DNA of 61,305 bases from a virus. Shown one piece after another: positions 31,794 through 43,500 of this stretch. The stretch lies in IMG/VR virus record IMGVR_UViG_3300037296_000138, positions 1 to 61,305 of that record; one strand, 5' to 3'. Position 1 is the stretch's first letter, and every line of letters starts with the position of its first letter. Both the position numbers and the translations under genes were made by a program. The notes below the pieces were generated by a model, which saw nothing but the letters and a program-made list of their open reading frames with translations, ran no database searches and was not told the origin of the DNA.

Positions 31794-32534
31794 ATGAGCA
31801 ACAATGCTTTTGCTTCACACTCCACCGAAGGCTTCGAAAAAGAGAAGGACGTCCTGGGCGGCGGAGGCACAGTGCCCTCCAACATCTACAAGGCGACCGT
31901 CGAGATGGCCTATGTGGTTAACGCTTCGGCGTCCAAGTCCCAGGGTGTTGCTTTCATCCTGAAGCTGGACAGCGGCATGACAGTCCGCGAGACCGTCTAT
32001 GTCCTGAACCGCCAGGGTGAGAACACCTATCCTGACAAGAAGGATGCAACCAAGAAGCACCTGCTTCCCGGCTGGCAGACCATCGACTCCCTCTGCATGA
32101 TGGCCACCGGCCTCGGCCTGACCGATCAGGACATGGAAGAGAAATCCGTTCTGATCTACGACTTCGATGCAGGCAAAGAAGTCCCCAAGAAGGTTCAGGT
32201 CATCACGTCCCTGCTGGGCAAGGAAGTCGGCGCTGCGATCCTCGAGCAGACCGTCGACAAGACCAAGCAGAACGAGTCCACCAAGGCTTACGAGCCAACA
32301 GGTGAAACCCGTGACGAGAACACGGTCGACAAGTTCTTCCATGCCGACACGATGCGCACGACCTCCGAATGCATCGAAGGCATCGACGAAGCCATCTTCG
32401 CTCCAAAGTGGTTGGAGAAGAACGAAGGCAAGAAGAAGAACAAGTCCAAGGGCAAGGCTGGCAAAGCCGGTGCTCCAGGTGGTGCCGGCGGCGGTGCGCC
32501 TAAGCCAAAAGAGTCCTTGTTCGGTAAGAAGTAA
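31794..32534 (+). CDS. Single-stranded DNA-binding protein (N4 gp45-like)
   Basis: Position (after the gp44-like gene), size (246 aa) and a beta-rich core fit the N4 SSB. The C-terminus is Lys/Gly/Ala-rich (residues about 208-240) and ends in SLFGKK, not the acidic tip of bacterial SSB. The N4 SSB also activates late transcription by host RNA polymerase, so this protein may switch on the minus-strand genes. Identification rests on context and general similarity from memory. Confidence 0.7.
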   Translation: MSNNAFASHSTEGFEKEKDVLGGGGTVPSNIYKATVEMAYVVNASASKSQGVAFILKLDSGMTVRETVYVLNRQGENTYPDKKDATKKHLLPGWQTIDSLCMMATGLGLTDQDMEEKSVLIYDFDAGKEVPKKVQVITSLLGKEVGAAILEQTVDKTKQNESTKAYEPTGETRDENTVDKFFHADTMRTTSECIEGIDEAIFAPKWLEKNEGKKKNKSKGKAGKAGAPGGAGGGAPKPKESLFGKK

Positions 32535-32543
32535 AAACCTAAG

Positions 32544-32573
32544 AAGGCTCCTGTGATAAGCGGGAGCCTTTTT
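32544..32573 (+). terminator. Rho-independent terminator doubling as ribosome binding site
   Basis: AAGGCTCC pairs perfectly with GGAGCCTT (8 bp) and is followed by T5. The 3' arm contains GGGAG, 8 bases before the ATG at 32575, so the hairpin would both end the SSB transcript and hide the next binding site in read-through RNA. Confidence 0.75.
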
Positions 32574-32574
32574 C

Positions 32575-33666
32575 ATGTTGCTATCTCTACCCACTCGAGT
32601 CCAGATCACTAAGAAAAAATTCTTTGCCCTGAACTTGAACCACTATCGCAACACCCACTTCACGCAGCTGAACAATGCAAAGATAGCATTCAAATCTGCG
32701 GTCCAGAAACGTGTATGTGCCCTACCAGAATTGCACGGTCAGATTCACTTCACCTATATCCTTTATCCTAAGACCCGTCAGAAATGCGATGTCGCCAATG
32801 TCTGTTCGATCGTAGATAAATTCTTTTCAGATGCTCTGGTTGAGTTTGGTATTATACCAGACGACAATTACGATCACTTGCCTCAAGTGATTTACCAGTT
32901 TGGATCCATAGATAAGGCTAATCCCCGTGTTGATGTTTTGATAGAAACATATCCAGATTACCTCGCTCGAATCACTCAACCCCAAATCAAGGAGCAAGAT
33001 CCTATGCAGATCACTCTCAACGAAACCGAGATCAAACGTGCCATCTCCGAGTTCATCACGAACCGGATGGAAGTTGATCTGAACACCAATGTCGACATCG
33101 ACCTGAAGGCCACCCGTGGCTCCGAAGGTTTCACGGCGTCGTTTGATGTTCTCCCGCGGGTCAAGCACACCGAAGCCCGTCTGTCCGGCGAGGCCCAGGT
33201 GGCTGCCCCTTTGGACAAACCGTCGGAGACCTCCAACGTGGGCTCTACCGCGGATACGCCAGAGCCCGTGAAAGCAGCCCCCAAGGCTGTGGCGAAGTCT
33301 TCTTTGCCAGCTACGAAGCCTGTCGCAGAGCCCTCGACCACTGAAGAGGCTCCTGCAGCCGACAAAGAGGTCGCTGGCACCACGACGAAAGCTTTTGCTG
33401 GTCAGTCGTCCGGTGAGAAGCCAAAGAGCCTGTTCGCCGCCAAGGCTGCAGCTCAGGAGGCTGAACAGCCGACCGAAGAGTCCGAAGCCAACATCTCCTC
33501 CGGGGATGAACGCACGGACCCTACCGAAGCTGCCGACACTCCGATCCCTTCGGAGCCTTCGACTGAAGAAGTCGATGAGACCGAGCAGCAGCAAGAAGAA
33601 GAAGAAGATGCGCCAGCACCCGAGCCGGCCAAGAAGCCACTGTTTAGCTTCGCCAAGAAGGCCTAA
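32575..33666 (+). CDS. RusA-like resolvase domain joined in frame to an acidic low-complexity protein
   Basis: Residues 1-135 resemble RusA Holliday-junction resolvases: KC-D72-V-A74-N75 ... D81 ... P-D96-D97. The usual second Asp (D-x-D-N) is Ala. From Met144 (base 33004) a different protein seems to begin: MQITLNETEIK, a short alpha/beta domain to about residue 200, then a long Ala/Pro/Glu/Ser/Thr-rich acidic region ending in LFSFAKKA. AAGGAG at 32989-32994, 9 bases before that Met, is a strong internal ribosome site. So this may be two genes sharing a frame, or a fusion with a second short product. The tail ends in SLFAAKA and LFSFAKKA words similar to the SSB tail SLFGKK. Confidence 0.7.
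   Translation: MLLSLPTRVQITKKKFFALNLNHYRNTHFTQLNNAKIAFKSAVQKRVCALPELHGQIHFTYILYPKTRQKCDVANVCSIVDKFFSDALVEFGIIPDDNYDHLPQVIYQFGSIDKANPRVDVLIETYPDYLARITQPQIKEQDPMQITLNETEIKRAISEFITNRMEVDLNTNVDIDLKATRGSEGFTASFDVLPRVKHTEARLSGEAQVAAPLDKPSETSNVGSTADTPEPVKAAPKAVAKSSLPATKPVAEPSTTEEAPAADKEVAGTTTKAFAGQSSGEKPKSLFAAKAAAQEAEQPTEESEANISSGDERTDPTEAADTPIPSEPSTEEVDETEQQQEEEEDAPAPEPAKKPLFSFAKKA
33004..33666 (+). CDS. Possible separate product from internal start (220 aa)
   Basis: Same frame as the entry above, beginning at Met144. The site AAGGAG lies 9 bases before this ATG. The protein would have a small N-terminal domain (about 55 residues) and a long disordered, acidic tail. Listed separately so that the alternative is recorded; both products could be made. 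Confidence 0.5.
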   Translation: MQITLNETEIKRAISEFITNRMEVDLNTNVDIDLKATRGSEGFTASFDVLPRVKHTEARLSGEAQVAAPLDKPSETSNVGSTADTPEPVKAAPKAVAKSSLPATKPVAEPSTTEEAPAADKEVAGTTTKAFAGQSSGEKPKSLFAAKAAAQEAEQPTEESEANISSGDERTDPTEAADTPIPSEPSTEEVDETEQQQEEEEDAPAPEPAKKPLFSFAKKA

Positions 33667-33851
33667 TGCGCCAGTTCGCAAAAAACGTTAAGATCTTTCT
33701 CGTGATCTTAGCGTTGGCTGCGGCAGGTGCAGTGATCTACGCCGCTGTCGCAGCCGCCATATTCCTCATAGTCCCCATCGCTATCATTGCGGGACTATGG
33801 TTCGTGGCAAAGGTCTTCGCCTACGAGGATCCAGACGACAAGCCTCCCTGA
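33666..33851 (+). CDS. Small membrane protein (61 aa)
   Basis: The start overlaps the previous stop (TAATG). Two hydrophobic helices (residues about 10-29 and 31-50, Ala/Ile/Val-rich) are followed by an acidic end, DPDDKPP. It is an inner-membrane hairpin protein of unknown role. Confidence 0.65.
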   Translation: MRQFAKNVKIFLVILALAAAGAVIYAAVAAAIFLIVPIAIIAGLWFVAKVFAYEDPDDKPP

Positions 33852-33870
33852 GCATTTCTAAGCTCTAATT

Positions 33871-33905
33871 AAAGCTCCCCCTGATTTATTAGGGGGAGCT
33901 TTTTT
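33871..33905 (+). terminator. Rho-independent terminator
   Basis: AAAGCTCCCCCT pairs perfectly with AGGGGGAGCTTT (12 bp, 8-nt loop) and is followed by TTTT. Confidence 0.9.
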
Positions 33906-33920
33906 ATATGTGAGAACATC

Positions 33921-34475
33921 ATGAAAAATAAACGTGGCACTTCAATAATGCGACCTGAGTCGATGGTTAAATTGACCCAACAGAATTCAGAGCGGATGCA
34001 TCAAACCAAAATGCAGAAGGTCAGATTGGGAACACCAATCCTAAATCATAGCTTCTCTGTTGTCTGGGGATACTTCGCCAAGGATATGGAGATCAATGAA
34101 ATGAAACCATATCCATTCACAACAGCATCCCGATTGCTGGGCGTTGATTCTATCGACGAACGAACAGATGCAGACGAAAATCAATATATGGGAACCAGAT
34201 CAGATAGGGAAACTGCTATCATATTCACTGATGGTATCTGGCATGTTAGTTACGACACCATCCAGAAAGACCTCAGCGAGTGTGCAGATTTTATCATGTC
34301 ACCTGTGTCCGGCCCTGAATCGGTTTTCAACATGCTGACTGTGCTCTTGCAGGACAAACGGTTCACCACATATGCGCAGAATAGCGGGTTTGATTACCGC
34401 GGTGATACCACACCGTTGGGTCTACTCAAGACCTACTACGACACCTATGCCCATACCGATCGTCGGAGAACGTAA
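33921..34475 (+). CDS. Unknown protein (184 aa), last rightward gene
   Basis: The frame opens at 33921 after GAGAACATC. The N-terminal 30 residues are basic; the rest is alpha/beta. Composition is AT-richer than average here. It is the last plus-strand gene before the convergent late block. No family is recognised. Confidence 0.65.
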   Translation: MKNKRGTSIMRPESMVKLTQQNSERMHQTKMQKVRLGTPILNHSFSVVWGYFAKDMEINEMKPYPFTTASRLLGVDSIDERTDADENQYMGTRSDRETAIIFTDGIWHVSYDTIQKDLSECADFIMSPVSGPESVFNMLTVLLQDKRFTTYAQNSGFDYRGDTTPLGLLKTYYDTYAHTDRRRT

Positions 34476-34509
34476 AAGCCCTACCGGGAGTCCAATCCGG
34501 TAGGGCTTT
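34475..34509. terminator. Bidirectional terminator between convergent gene blocks
   Basis: AAAGCCCTACCGG and CCGGTAGGGCTTT are perfect complements (13 bp, 9-nt loop), with A and T runs at the ends in both directions. It lies between the last plus-strand gene and the end of the minus-strand virion polymerase gene. Confidence 0.85.
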
Positions 34510-34575
34510 CCTGTCATGCCATCGTCATCGCCCTAATCGAGAATCACCCCAACAATCAGAACACCTCATATATAA

Positions 34576-37500
34576 TCAATTGAAGAGATTATACCAGGGG
34601 TTAAGTGACGGTGCCCGCTCGAGCATGCTCAGGCCAATGGATCCATCCAAACGACCACCGGCCCAGACCGATGCGAAGTTGTCTGTGATCGGCGAACCAA
34701 TCCCAATATCCGGAGTGACCATCGGGAACAGGAACGTGCTCATCAGGGCGCGCGCTGGGTTATCAATGATCATCCGGCGAGCCACCTTCATCGAGCGGAT
34801 CTTAAATGCCCAGAACCAAGTGGCTCCCATCTTCTCAGCATAGGTCCGGGTCCGGCCTGGCAGCAGGTTAAAGTTCACGAATTCACTGAACACCTCGATC
34901 AGTGCTTCGTCTGCAGTCTTGCCCTTCTTCTGGATCAGGTGATCGTAGTAGATCGCCTTGGCAACGAAGTCGCCATACTGCACCGCTTTAGAGAGACCCT
35001 GGAACAGTGCCGTGTCCTTGGTCAGCAGCAGGTTCTTACCCACCACCTGCACACCGTCAGGCATCTTAGCCACTGCAGCTTCGAGCCAATCCACATACTT
35101 GCCCTGGGTCAGAGCCTCATCCACGTCTGTGACGCCCTCAGAGATGGTAGAGAAGGCACCGGCTTCGATCAGCGGGTGAATGCTCATCCGAGAATTGGCG
35201 TCCTGTAGGGCCGTCTTACGAGCCTCCAGGCGCTTGAGCACATGCGGCAGATTTGTCGACGCAGCAATCTCAGCATCCAGCTCGATGATCTTCTGCACGT
35301 TCTTTAGATATGCGTCGATCTCAACCAGCTTGGTCCGTGTGCCTTTGGCAATAAATACTGGATCCACACCAGAAGCTACCAGCTGCAGGATGTTCGATGC
35401 GGCGTTCATGGCCGGCACGAATACCGAGCGGATCACGATGGTCTGCTTGGCAACCGTCACAGCTGTCTGAACCGTCTTCTCCGCGGTGACCAGATACTTG
35501 AAGGCGTTGGCGCCAAACATGACTGTCGTCGTATCCCGGATAGCAGATGCAACCCGCTCATCCATCCGAGTGTCCCCGGTGAATGCATCAGCCACAGACG
35601 GATCACGGTATCCCACAATGTTGTCGATCATGTCCTTACGGACCATGAACTTACCATCAGGATAGTTTTCCTTGATGTAGTTCTGCATCTCGATCGGAAC
35701 AGCAGCCCAAGAATCACGGTATACAGCGTCCTTCATCTTTGGATTGTTGAGCCAGATATACTCACCCATCCGCTTGTCTTTCTGATCCTTGAGCATGATC
35801 TCAAGGGACCGATCGACCAGCATCTCGTTATACTCTTGTGCCAGCTTCTCCTCGTTTTGACGGCCGGCCCAAGCCCCAATCATTTCGCCCAGATTGGTGT
35901 TCTTGTTCATTGAGACCAGGACGTCGTTATCGACCCCAAACTCATATGCTACAACCACACCACCCTGGCCGAATACTGGCAGCATGGCACCTTCTACGAT
36001 GCCCTGCTTATTTGTCATCTTGATGCGATCATTGAGATGACCGGCTTCCTTGCCGAGGACTGAACCAGCAGTCAGGCTGCCCAACGTGCGGCCAGTCAAA
36101 GGATCAACCCCATTCACCGAAGTCTGCACGGTCTGCATAATCCCCTGGGAATATGTATTCCGGCCGGCCACCGACGAGAAGTAGTAGGACCGCTTGTCCG
36201 CAGCATACGAAGACCCGATCGAGTTATGCGCGCGCAGCTTCGTGTAGCCACGCTGCATCATTGTGCTGTGCTCGGAATCCTTGGCCAGAACCAAGCTGAG
36301 ACCACCCTGGCTCTCCGATGGGATGTGCCCTTTCCAGCCATTCAGCTCGGCTTCCACCGTGTTGATTTTGGCATGCTCTGCAGTGCGCAGGGTATCCAGA
36401 TAGTGAACCATGAACTCGAGGGCTTCGCTCTCGTTCTCGATCAGGTCTGACATCATCTTGCGTTCATTGGTGCTCAACCGATCTAGTGCATAGAGGCTCA
36501 CCAGCTTGTCGATCAGATCCACGATTGTATCGTCGGACAGATCAATAGCCTTCTTCTCGAGCTTCTCGTTCAGCAGCATAGAGATTGCATTGGCATTGCG
36601 CAGCTGGTTCACAGACGAGCCCTTGCCCATCATGTGATCAGCCAGCTCACCACCCTTGCGCTGATACTCCTTGAAGATGGCTGCCGGCACCAATGCCTTC
36701 AGCTTACCTTCCATGCTGGAGATCTCTGTCGCCAGCACTGCAGGGGTCTTGATCATCTTCATGAGCGAGGACACCTGGTAGCCGCGCAGAGCAGCCAGAT
36801 CCGACTGACCCATGGCCTTGAACATCGCTGTCCACTGGCCTTCGGAGACCTTACCCTTGAACTTAGATTTGAAGATCTTAGGCAGCGTTTCCCGGAATGC
36901 CTGACGCACCGCGGAGACCTGAGCCTTCACCTTGTCGACCAGCAGATAGACCGAAGCGTTCTCGTCAGTGATGCCGATGATCTCACCGATCATGTCCCGC
37001 ATAGGCTTCCACATGTTTGAGTCATTGGTCAGGGAGATCACCTCTTTGCCAAGCAGCGCACCGCGCTCCTTGTTCAGCAAAGCGGCTACCAAGCCGGCGC
37101 TCTGATACAAGCTTTTGGTTGCAACATTCTTCGCCGATTGAGCCTTCCGATCAGAGAAGGAACCAACCCACTCGGTAGCCGTTTGCAGGGCCAAGGAAGC
37201 TTTGCCGTCACCGCGGGAGAGCATCTCCTGGCTCTTTGCCAGCACATAGTTCTCCGCCTGGTCCTCAAGTGAGCTCAGCTTCACAGCCAGCTTATCAAGG
37301 GCGGCCGATACATTCTTGTTCTTGGTTCCCTCATCAATGCTCATGCCCAGCGCAGTCATGCCGGAATTTGCAACCGATGTGAGGAAACCATCCACACTTG
37401 TTGTGTCGACGTCCAGTGCTTTCGGCATGTCGATCTTCTCGAGCACCGCGCGCAGCTTCTCGTTGGTCTGGCTCAGAGCCACAAACGATGTCAGCAGGTT

Positions 37501-40500
37501 GGACACACCCTCCTTGTTGGAGCTGTTCTTGTCGAGCAGCGTCAAGGCGTTGAACAGGGTCTGAGCACGGACGTGTTCGTCATCCACCTCAGATGCCTCG
37601 TTCTCCATGAAGACGGTGTAATCCTGGTTCTCCAGGAATTCGTCATAGATCTTCTGGACCCGCAGCATCGACGTGCTGTCGATCTCCAGGTTAGCCTGTA
37701 GGTTGGCCTGGATCATCATGAACGCCTGCTTCTCCTGCATCGTCATAGCGAAACCAGCGGCTGCCAGCCGGTCCACAGTCTCCACAGACTGCTTTAGGTA
37801 GACCTTGGCTTCATCCTTGATGATCGCATCCTTGGATTTCAACCGGCCGGCCAGCTTGGTCCGGTAGTTGAAGATCATCTTGGATAGGCGCTCGTTGTTC
37901 GCTGGATTGAACCCACCTAGGGTCTGGTTCAGCGTCATCGAAGCATCCACCTGCAGGTTACCTTTGCCAATCTTGGTGGAAGCCAGGACGTTGGTGTTGA
38001 ACAGGATGTTCGACCACATGTCCCGCTTTTCGAAGCCCATCAGGCGACGCATCAGCTCTAGGGTTTTACCTACCAGTTGAGCCATAGGATTACGCACCAC
38101 AGTCTTCTCTGTGATGTTGATCAGGTTCTGGTTGGTCAGGGTCCAGGCCATGAATTCGTTCAGCGCCACAGTGGCCTGCTCGTATTCAGTCAGGCTCTCA
38201 TTATCCAAAGCCTCAGCGATTTGGTTCTGCACGTTCCGGATGATGATGCCTTCACGAGGGGAAGCGATCTCTGGATCGAACCGCATGAATTCATCCATCA
38301 GCACTTCGAGCCGGCGCACAGCATCACGATCCTGCTTCGACAGGGTCTCAGGGTTCATATAGTAATTGTAGACTTTGTGCATCGTGGTGGCGTGAACCAA
38401 CTCGTGCAGCACAGTCTCTGCAGAGATATTGGATACCCACATGGTATTCGTGCCCATGTCCATCTGGCCCAGCTCCAGATCTGGATTGCCGGATACCTCA
38501 CGGAGGTCTGCCTTGGAACCAAACACGATCGACATATCCCAGTCGACAGATTTCCGAATTGCTTTCAGCACTTTCTTCTGCTGATCATTCAGGCTCGAGC
38601 CCTCACTCTCAAGCATCTTGAGCAGGGTGGCGCCATCCATTTGGACGATGCTAGTATCCTCAACCTTATTGCCGAATTCCTCGATCAGTTTGGTGAATTT
38701 GGTGCTAGGATTCTGAACCAGAGTTGCCTCTTTGGTCAGCTTACGCAGCTCCTTCTGGTACATGACGTTCATCTCATAGACGAGCTCTTCACCATCAGGC
38801 TTACGGATCCACCGACCCTCATGAGTGTGGGGTGTCTCTGTCGATGCCATGTGATCCACGGAGAAACCCAGCTGCTTCATGACATTCTTGCGAGCCTGGA
38901 TCGACGTAGCATTGTATTTCAGCTCTTCGCCTAGCTCTACGATGAGCTTTTCAAATGCATTCTGACCCAGCTCAACCAGCTCAGCCTCGATAACATCATA
39001 CTTGGCTTGAGCTGTCTGCACAGCATCACTGCCCTTGGTGCCTGTGGTTCCAACCAGAGTAGCCCGGGCAGCCTTTAGACGAACCAAGGTGTCACGCAGC
39101 ATTTCGGTGCCGTCATATTCCTTGAATGTACCGATCAGCGTTTCGATTGCTTGAGCACTCTGGATGTTCTTATGGCCGCCGATACGCAGGAAGGCTTGAA
39201 AGCTATCCGATGCATCCTGAGCAGGGTTGGTCAGCCAGCCCTTCGTCACAGCTTCGTTGATCAGGTATCCGTATTCCTTCATCATGTTGGCGGCCAACTC
39301 GACACCGTCAAACACCGGCAGGGACTTCGCAGGGAAGTTGTCACCAGCGTAAATGTTGTTGATCATCAGGCCGTCACCACGGTTCTGAACCAGGTTAGGC
39401 GAAGCAGCCACACCCGGGTCAGATGGCGCCGCCAGGGACACCTCTTGACGGTACTCACCATTCAGACCCCGGGAGATCGAATACTGGCTGTTCTTCATTT
39501 CAGACAGACCCAGGTGGATCGACTGATCATCGTTCTCAATGATCGGAGCAAACTCCTGCAGGCTCAGCAAGATGCGATCATAGTCAGCCTTGGAGAGGAT
39601 CTCGCTAGGCAGCAGCTTACCAGATTTCCGCTGAGCAGCAGTCTCTTCGTCGATGGCCCGAGCGAACTTCTCGATCAGGACAGCGCCTTGGATCTGCGTA
39701 GCCTGCTGGATCATCTTCGTTGTGCCGATGGTTGCACCCATCATATCATCAATGGCTTCGACCATAGAATTCGTGAATAGGTTCTTCACCAGGCCGCTGA
39801 ACTGGTCTGTTTGATCCTTGTTGAATTGGAAATTCACCACATCGCCCATGTCGGAAATGCTCAAACCCTTCTGGTTCGAGAAGGACTTCCAGGATCCCTC
39901 GACCTTGTAGACCACATTGCTGGTCAGGGTCTGCAAATCCTCCATGATCTCAGGGTAGTTCTCGAATATCGGCAGATCCTTCAGCGTGGCTTTAGGGTTG
40001 GTCACCCGCAGCTCACCAAGGTCAGACATCTGAGCGTAGATCTCACCCATCAAAGCGTCAGCCACGTTGTTGTTGATGCCCTGCGCACCCGAACCATAGA
40101 CCTTGATGGTCAGAGGGTTCTTCAGGATGCCACGGCCAATGATCATCTCATCACCATCGAAGGTGACTTCACCGAATTTCTCCAGGAAGCGGATCATAGC
40201 CTCGTTCACAGGGGCGATCTTTGGATTCTGAGCCAACACATCACGCTGGTTGGTTAGGAGCTCACCGAGCTTTACCGCGGCATGCTGATACAGGTCCGAC
40301 TTGTCGACCGTCTGCACATGTTCGTTGAGGGTCCGGTTCTTCTTGTTGAAGAAGAGGCCGCCCTTGGCCAGCAGCTCCAGTTGATCAGTCGTGAACATTC
40401 CCGCCATAAAGTGAACCATAGCGTTGATGGGGCCGTCGGTCTTACCGTCAGCCTCGATCGAGAGGTTGTGGGCAAACTTGCTCAGAGCCTCACCACCAGT

Positions 40501-43500
40501 GATCTTTGCAGCCTCATATTGAGCCACTGCAATCAGGGAATGTATCGTCTTGTCGCTGGTGTTATTGCCAACCACAGCCTCGATACGAGCGTAGATCGCA
40601 TCAGACATTTCGCCGCCTTCAGCCTGCCACTCTTGGATCGCTGCAATGCCGTCACCGAATTCTTCGTAGATCTTCTCACGAACGGTGGCGATTGCATCGT
40701 CACGATAGACCTTCTCGGTCTTCACCAGACCAGAAGACTGAGCCACAGTCATCCAGAAGTCGCCGGCAGCCTCACCATTTTCATCGGTCATATCCAGGAT
40801 AGCATCCGTGGATACAAAGATCTCCCGAGCATGCTTGCTGTTCTGGGGGCCGAAGCCTTCCATCATCAAGCGACCTACCTTTGAGAAATAGTAGTCGTAG
40901 AATATTTTCACTTCACTGGGATCTTTGCCAGCCATCTCAGCGTGATCCATCAGCGCCTTGTGCTGCAGCATCACGTTGTTGAAGCCCATCTCGTTGGACA
41001 TATTCTTGCCAGTCACCGAGCGCAGATGGTTCTTGTTCATCCGCTTCAGCTTGTCTTCAGTCAGGTCGATCGAACCAAGCAGACGGTTATACCTGCCTTT
41101 GCCCATGGCATCCATCAGAGCAAACATCGGCTGGTTCACACGATACTCAATTGACCGGACGTTGTTCTTCACCTTCTTCTCGAAGGCGCTCAACATGCTG
41201 AATTTGTTCCGCTTCTGGCTCTTGGTATCCTTGTTAGGAATCCGATCGAAGAAGAACCGTGGGTCAGCACCAGGCGTCGCAATCCGGCGGATGATGTCCA
41301 CCCCATTGCCCAGCATCTCAGCGTTCTTCACGTTCTCATCAGTCTGTGGGTTGATCATCGTCAGCTCACCAAAGGTCTTCTTACCGTCGATACGGGAAGG
41401 CATTGGGTAGCGCTCCTCGGTCAGCAGGTTGCCACGCTTCTGCATGACGAAGATCATCTCAGCAGCCACCGAGTGCGCGATGCCCATGGTGTCGCTCATC
41501 GTCACAGAGTCGTCAGCTGTCACACCCCAGAATTCCATGATAATCCGGCCGAGTTCTTCCTTCGCATTGACCACGGACACACCGGAGTTGATCGCGTTGA
41601 TCAGGCTCTCAGTGACCTGGTTCTCTTGGATCCCAAAGGACTTGGCGATGCGCTCTGCGTTCTGGAAGCTCTTGCTGGTGGCGTTGGTTGCCCAATGCAC
41701 AGCAGCCAGTGCAGCCTGTTCAATTAGACGCTGGTCATACATTCCAGTTTCTACGTTGAAGATCTGAGCAGTGCGAAGACGAGTGAGATTACTCTCATCA
41801 CCTTCCTGCTTTAGAATATCACGGACAGTATCTTTGCTTTCGCTATTCCATTTAGCATTCAGCCGCATGTTCATATCTTTGATGATCTGAGGCACATGCT
41901 TATTAATGATGTTTTCAGCGACCTTCTTTGTTTGGTCGTTAATAGTTTCATCTGCAGCCAATAGACCCAAGAAACCAGCAACAGGCTTTACGAAATCTGT
42001 AATAGTAGATTTGGATTTATCCGTCATCTTGAATGCACGGATAAATTTGCTGATCCCATTGGTCTTCACCAGAGGGATCGTTGTCATGTCGATCTCGATG
42101 GAGTCCTGATCAAGCAGCACAGGCTCATAGCCGATTGCCTTGAACGCAGCCTTGTTGGCATCCCGCTCCATTGCAATGGCAGCAGGGTCCATCAGGTTTT
42201 TCGGATAGACTTCACCATTGTTGATCTGACGCACATGCTGGAATTCATGCTCAATGATGAATTCAATATATGTATTCAGACCTGAGTCTTTCATGAACTT
42301 CTTGAAATGCTCAACGTCCATTTGCTCAAATACGACAGCCTTTTGATCGGAAGTGGTTTCACCATTCCCGTCCAAATAAGTCATACCTGCATTGTAATCA
42401 GCTTCAATCTTATCCAGATCTACGCTGATTGTCTGACGGGAAGGGGAATAGGCAGCCATGCTACCTTTCCGAGTTTCCACAACCAGCTTGGTCTTCTTAC
42501 CTTTCAGGCGCTCCTGGAATTTGGCAATCACAGGATTGACCACAGGCTCAGCGGGAGTGGCTTCAGCCTCATCCTTTGCAGCAGTGCGCTTGGCTTTCAG
42601 GTCAGCCTGGAACTGAGCAGCTTCCGCGGCAGCAGCAGCACGACCCTTCTTACCCTTGGCCCGGGGCTTAGCCTTCAGAGCGGCAGCCTCAGCCTCAGCT
42701 TTGGCCTTTGCCTCAGCTTCTGCTTCTGCATCTGCCTTGGCTTTGTCAGCAGCAGCTTTCTCCTCTGCGGCCTTATCATCGGCAGCTTTCTTATCAGCCA
42801 CAGCCTTGTCTGAAGCAGCCTTCTTGGCTTCAGATTCGGCCTTGGTCTTGGCAGCAAATGCAGCAGCGTCAGCAGCCGCCTGTTCAGCATTCTTGTTGGC
42901 GGTGTCGGCCGACGGAGTGGACGAGCCAGGCTTGCCCTGCGTAGCCACCCGATTGATGGAGCTGCTATCCAGCCGGACACCCACGTTGATGACATCGCTC
43001 AGGGGAACCAAATCACCGAGCGGCTTGCCATTCAGATCACCGAACATAGCATTCAGATTGTTATACATGGAGACCAGAGCCATGGCTTCCACGTAGATAC
43101 CCTTGGCCAGTTCGATCGAGCCCGGGCTGTTCTTGTGGACCTGGATCACACCAGCAGATTTGTGATCTTTAGGCAGCATGATACCATCAGGAGACAGGTT
43201 CGAGAACCGGACCTTGTCACCGCTGCGGACAGATTCGTTGATCGCTGCAACCTTGTTCATGTGCGATTGGGCAAACATACCCAGGTGCTCCAGAGAGTCC
43301 TTGGCTGTCACCATTTCGCCGAACCGGTTCTTGATCGGCTTACCTTTGGCAATCAAGGATTGGATAATGTCAGAGTGGAAATCACTGATCGACCGGCCAT
43401 TCACCTTTTTGCCCTTGGAGCTCTTCCGCTCAGAACCTTCAACCATGATCTCGTCACGGACTTCCAGCCAGGTCTTGCTGACCACTGGATCCTTGTTGCT

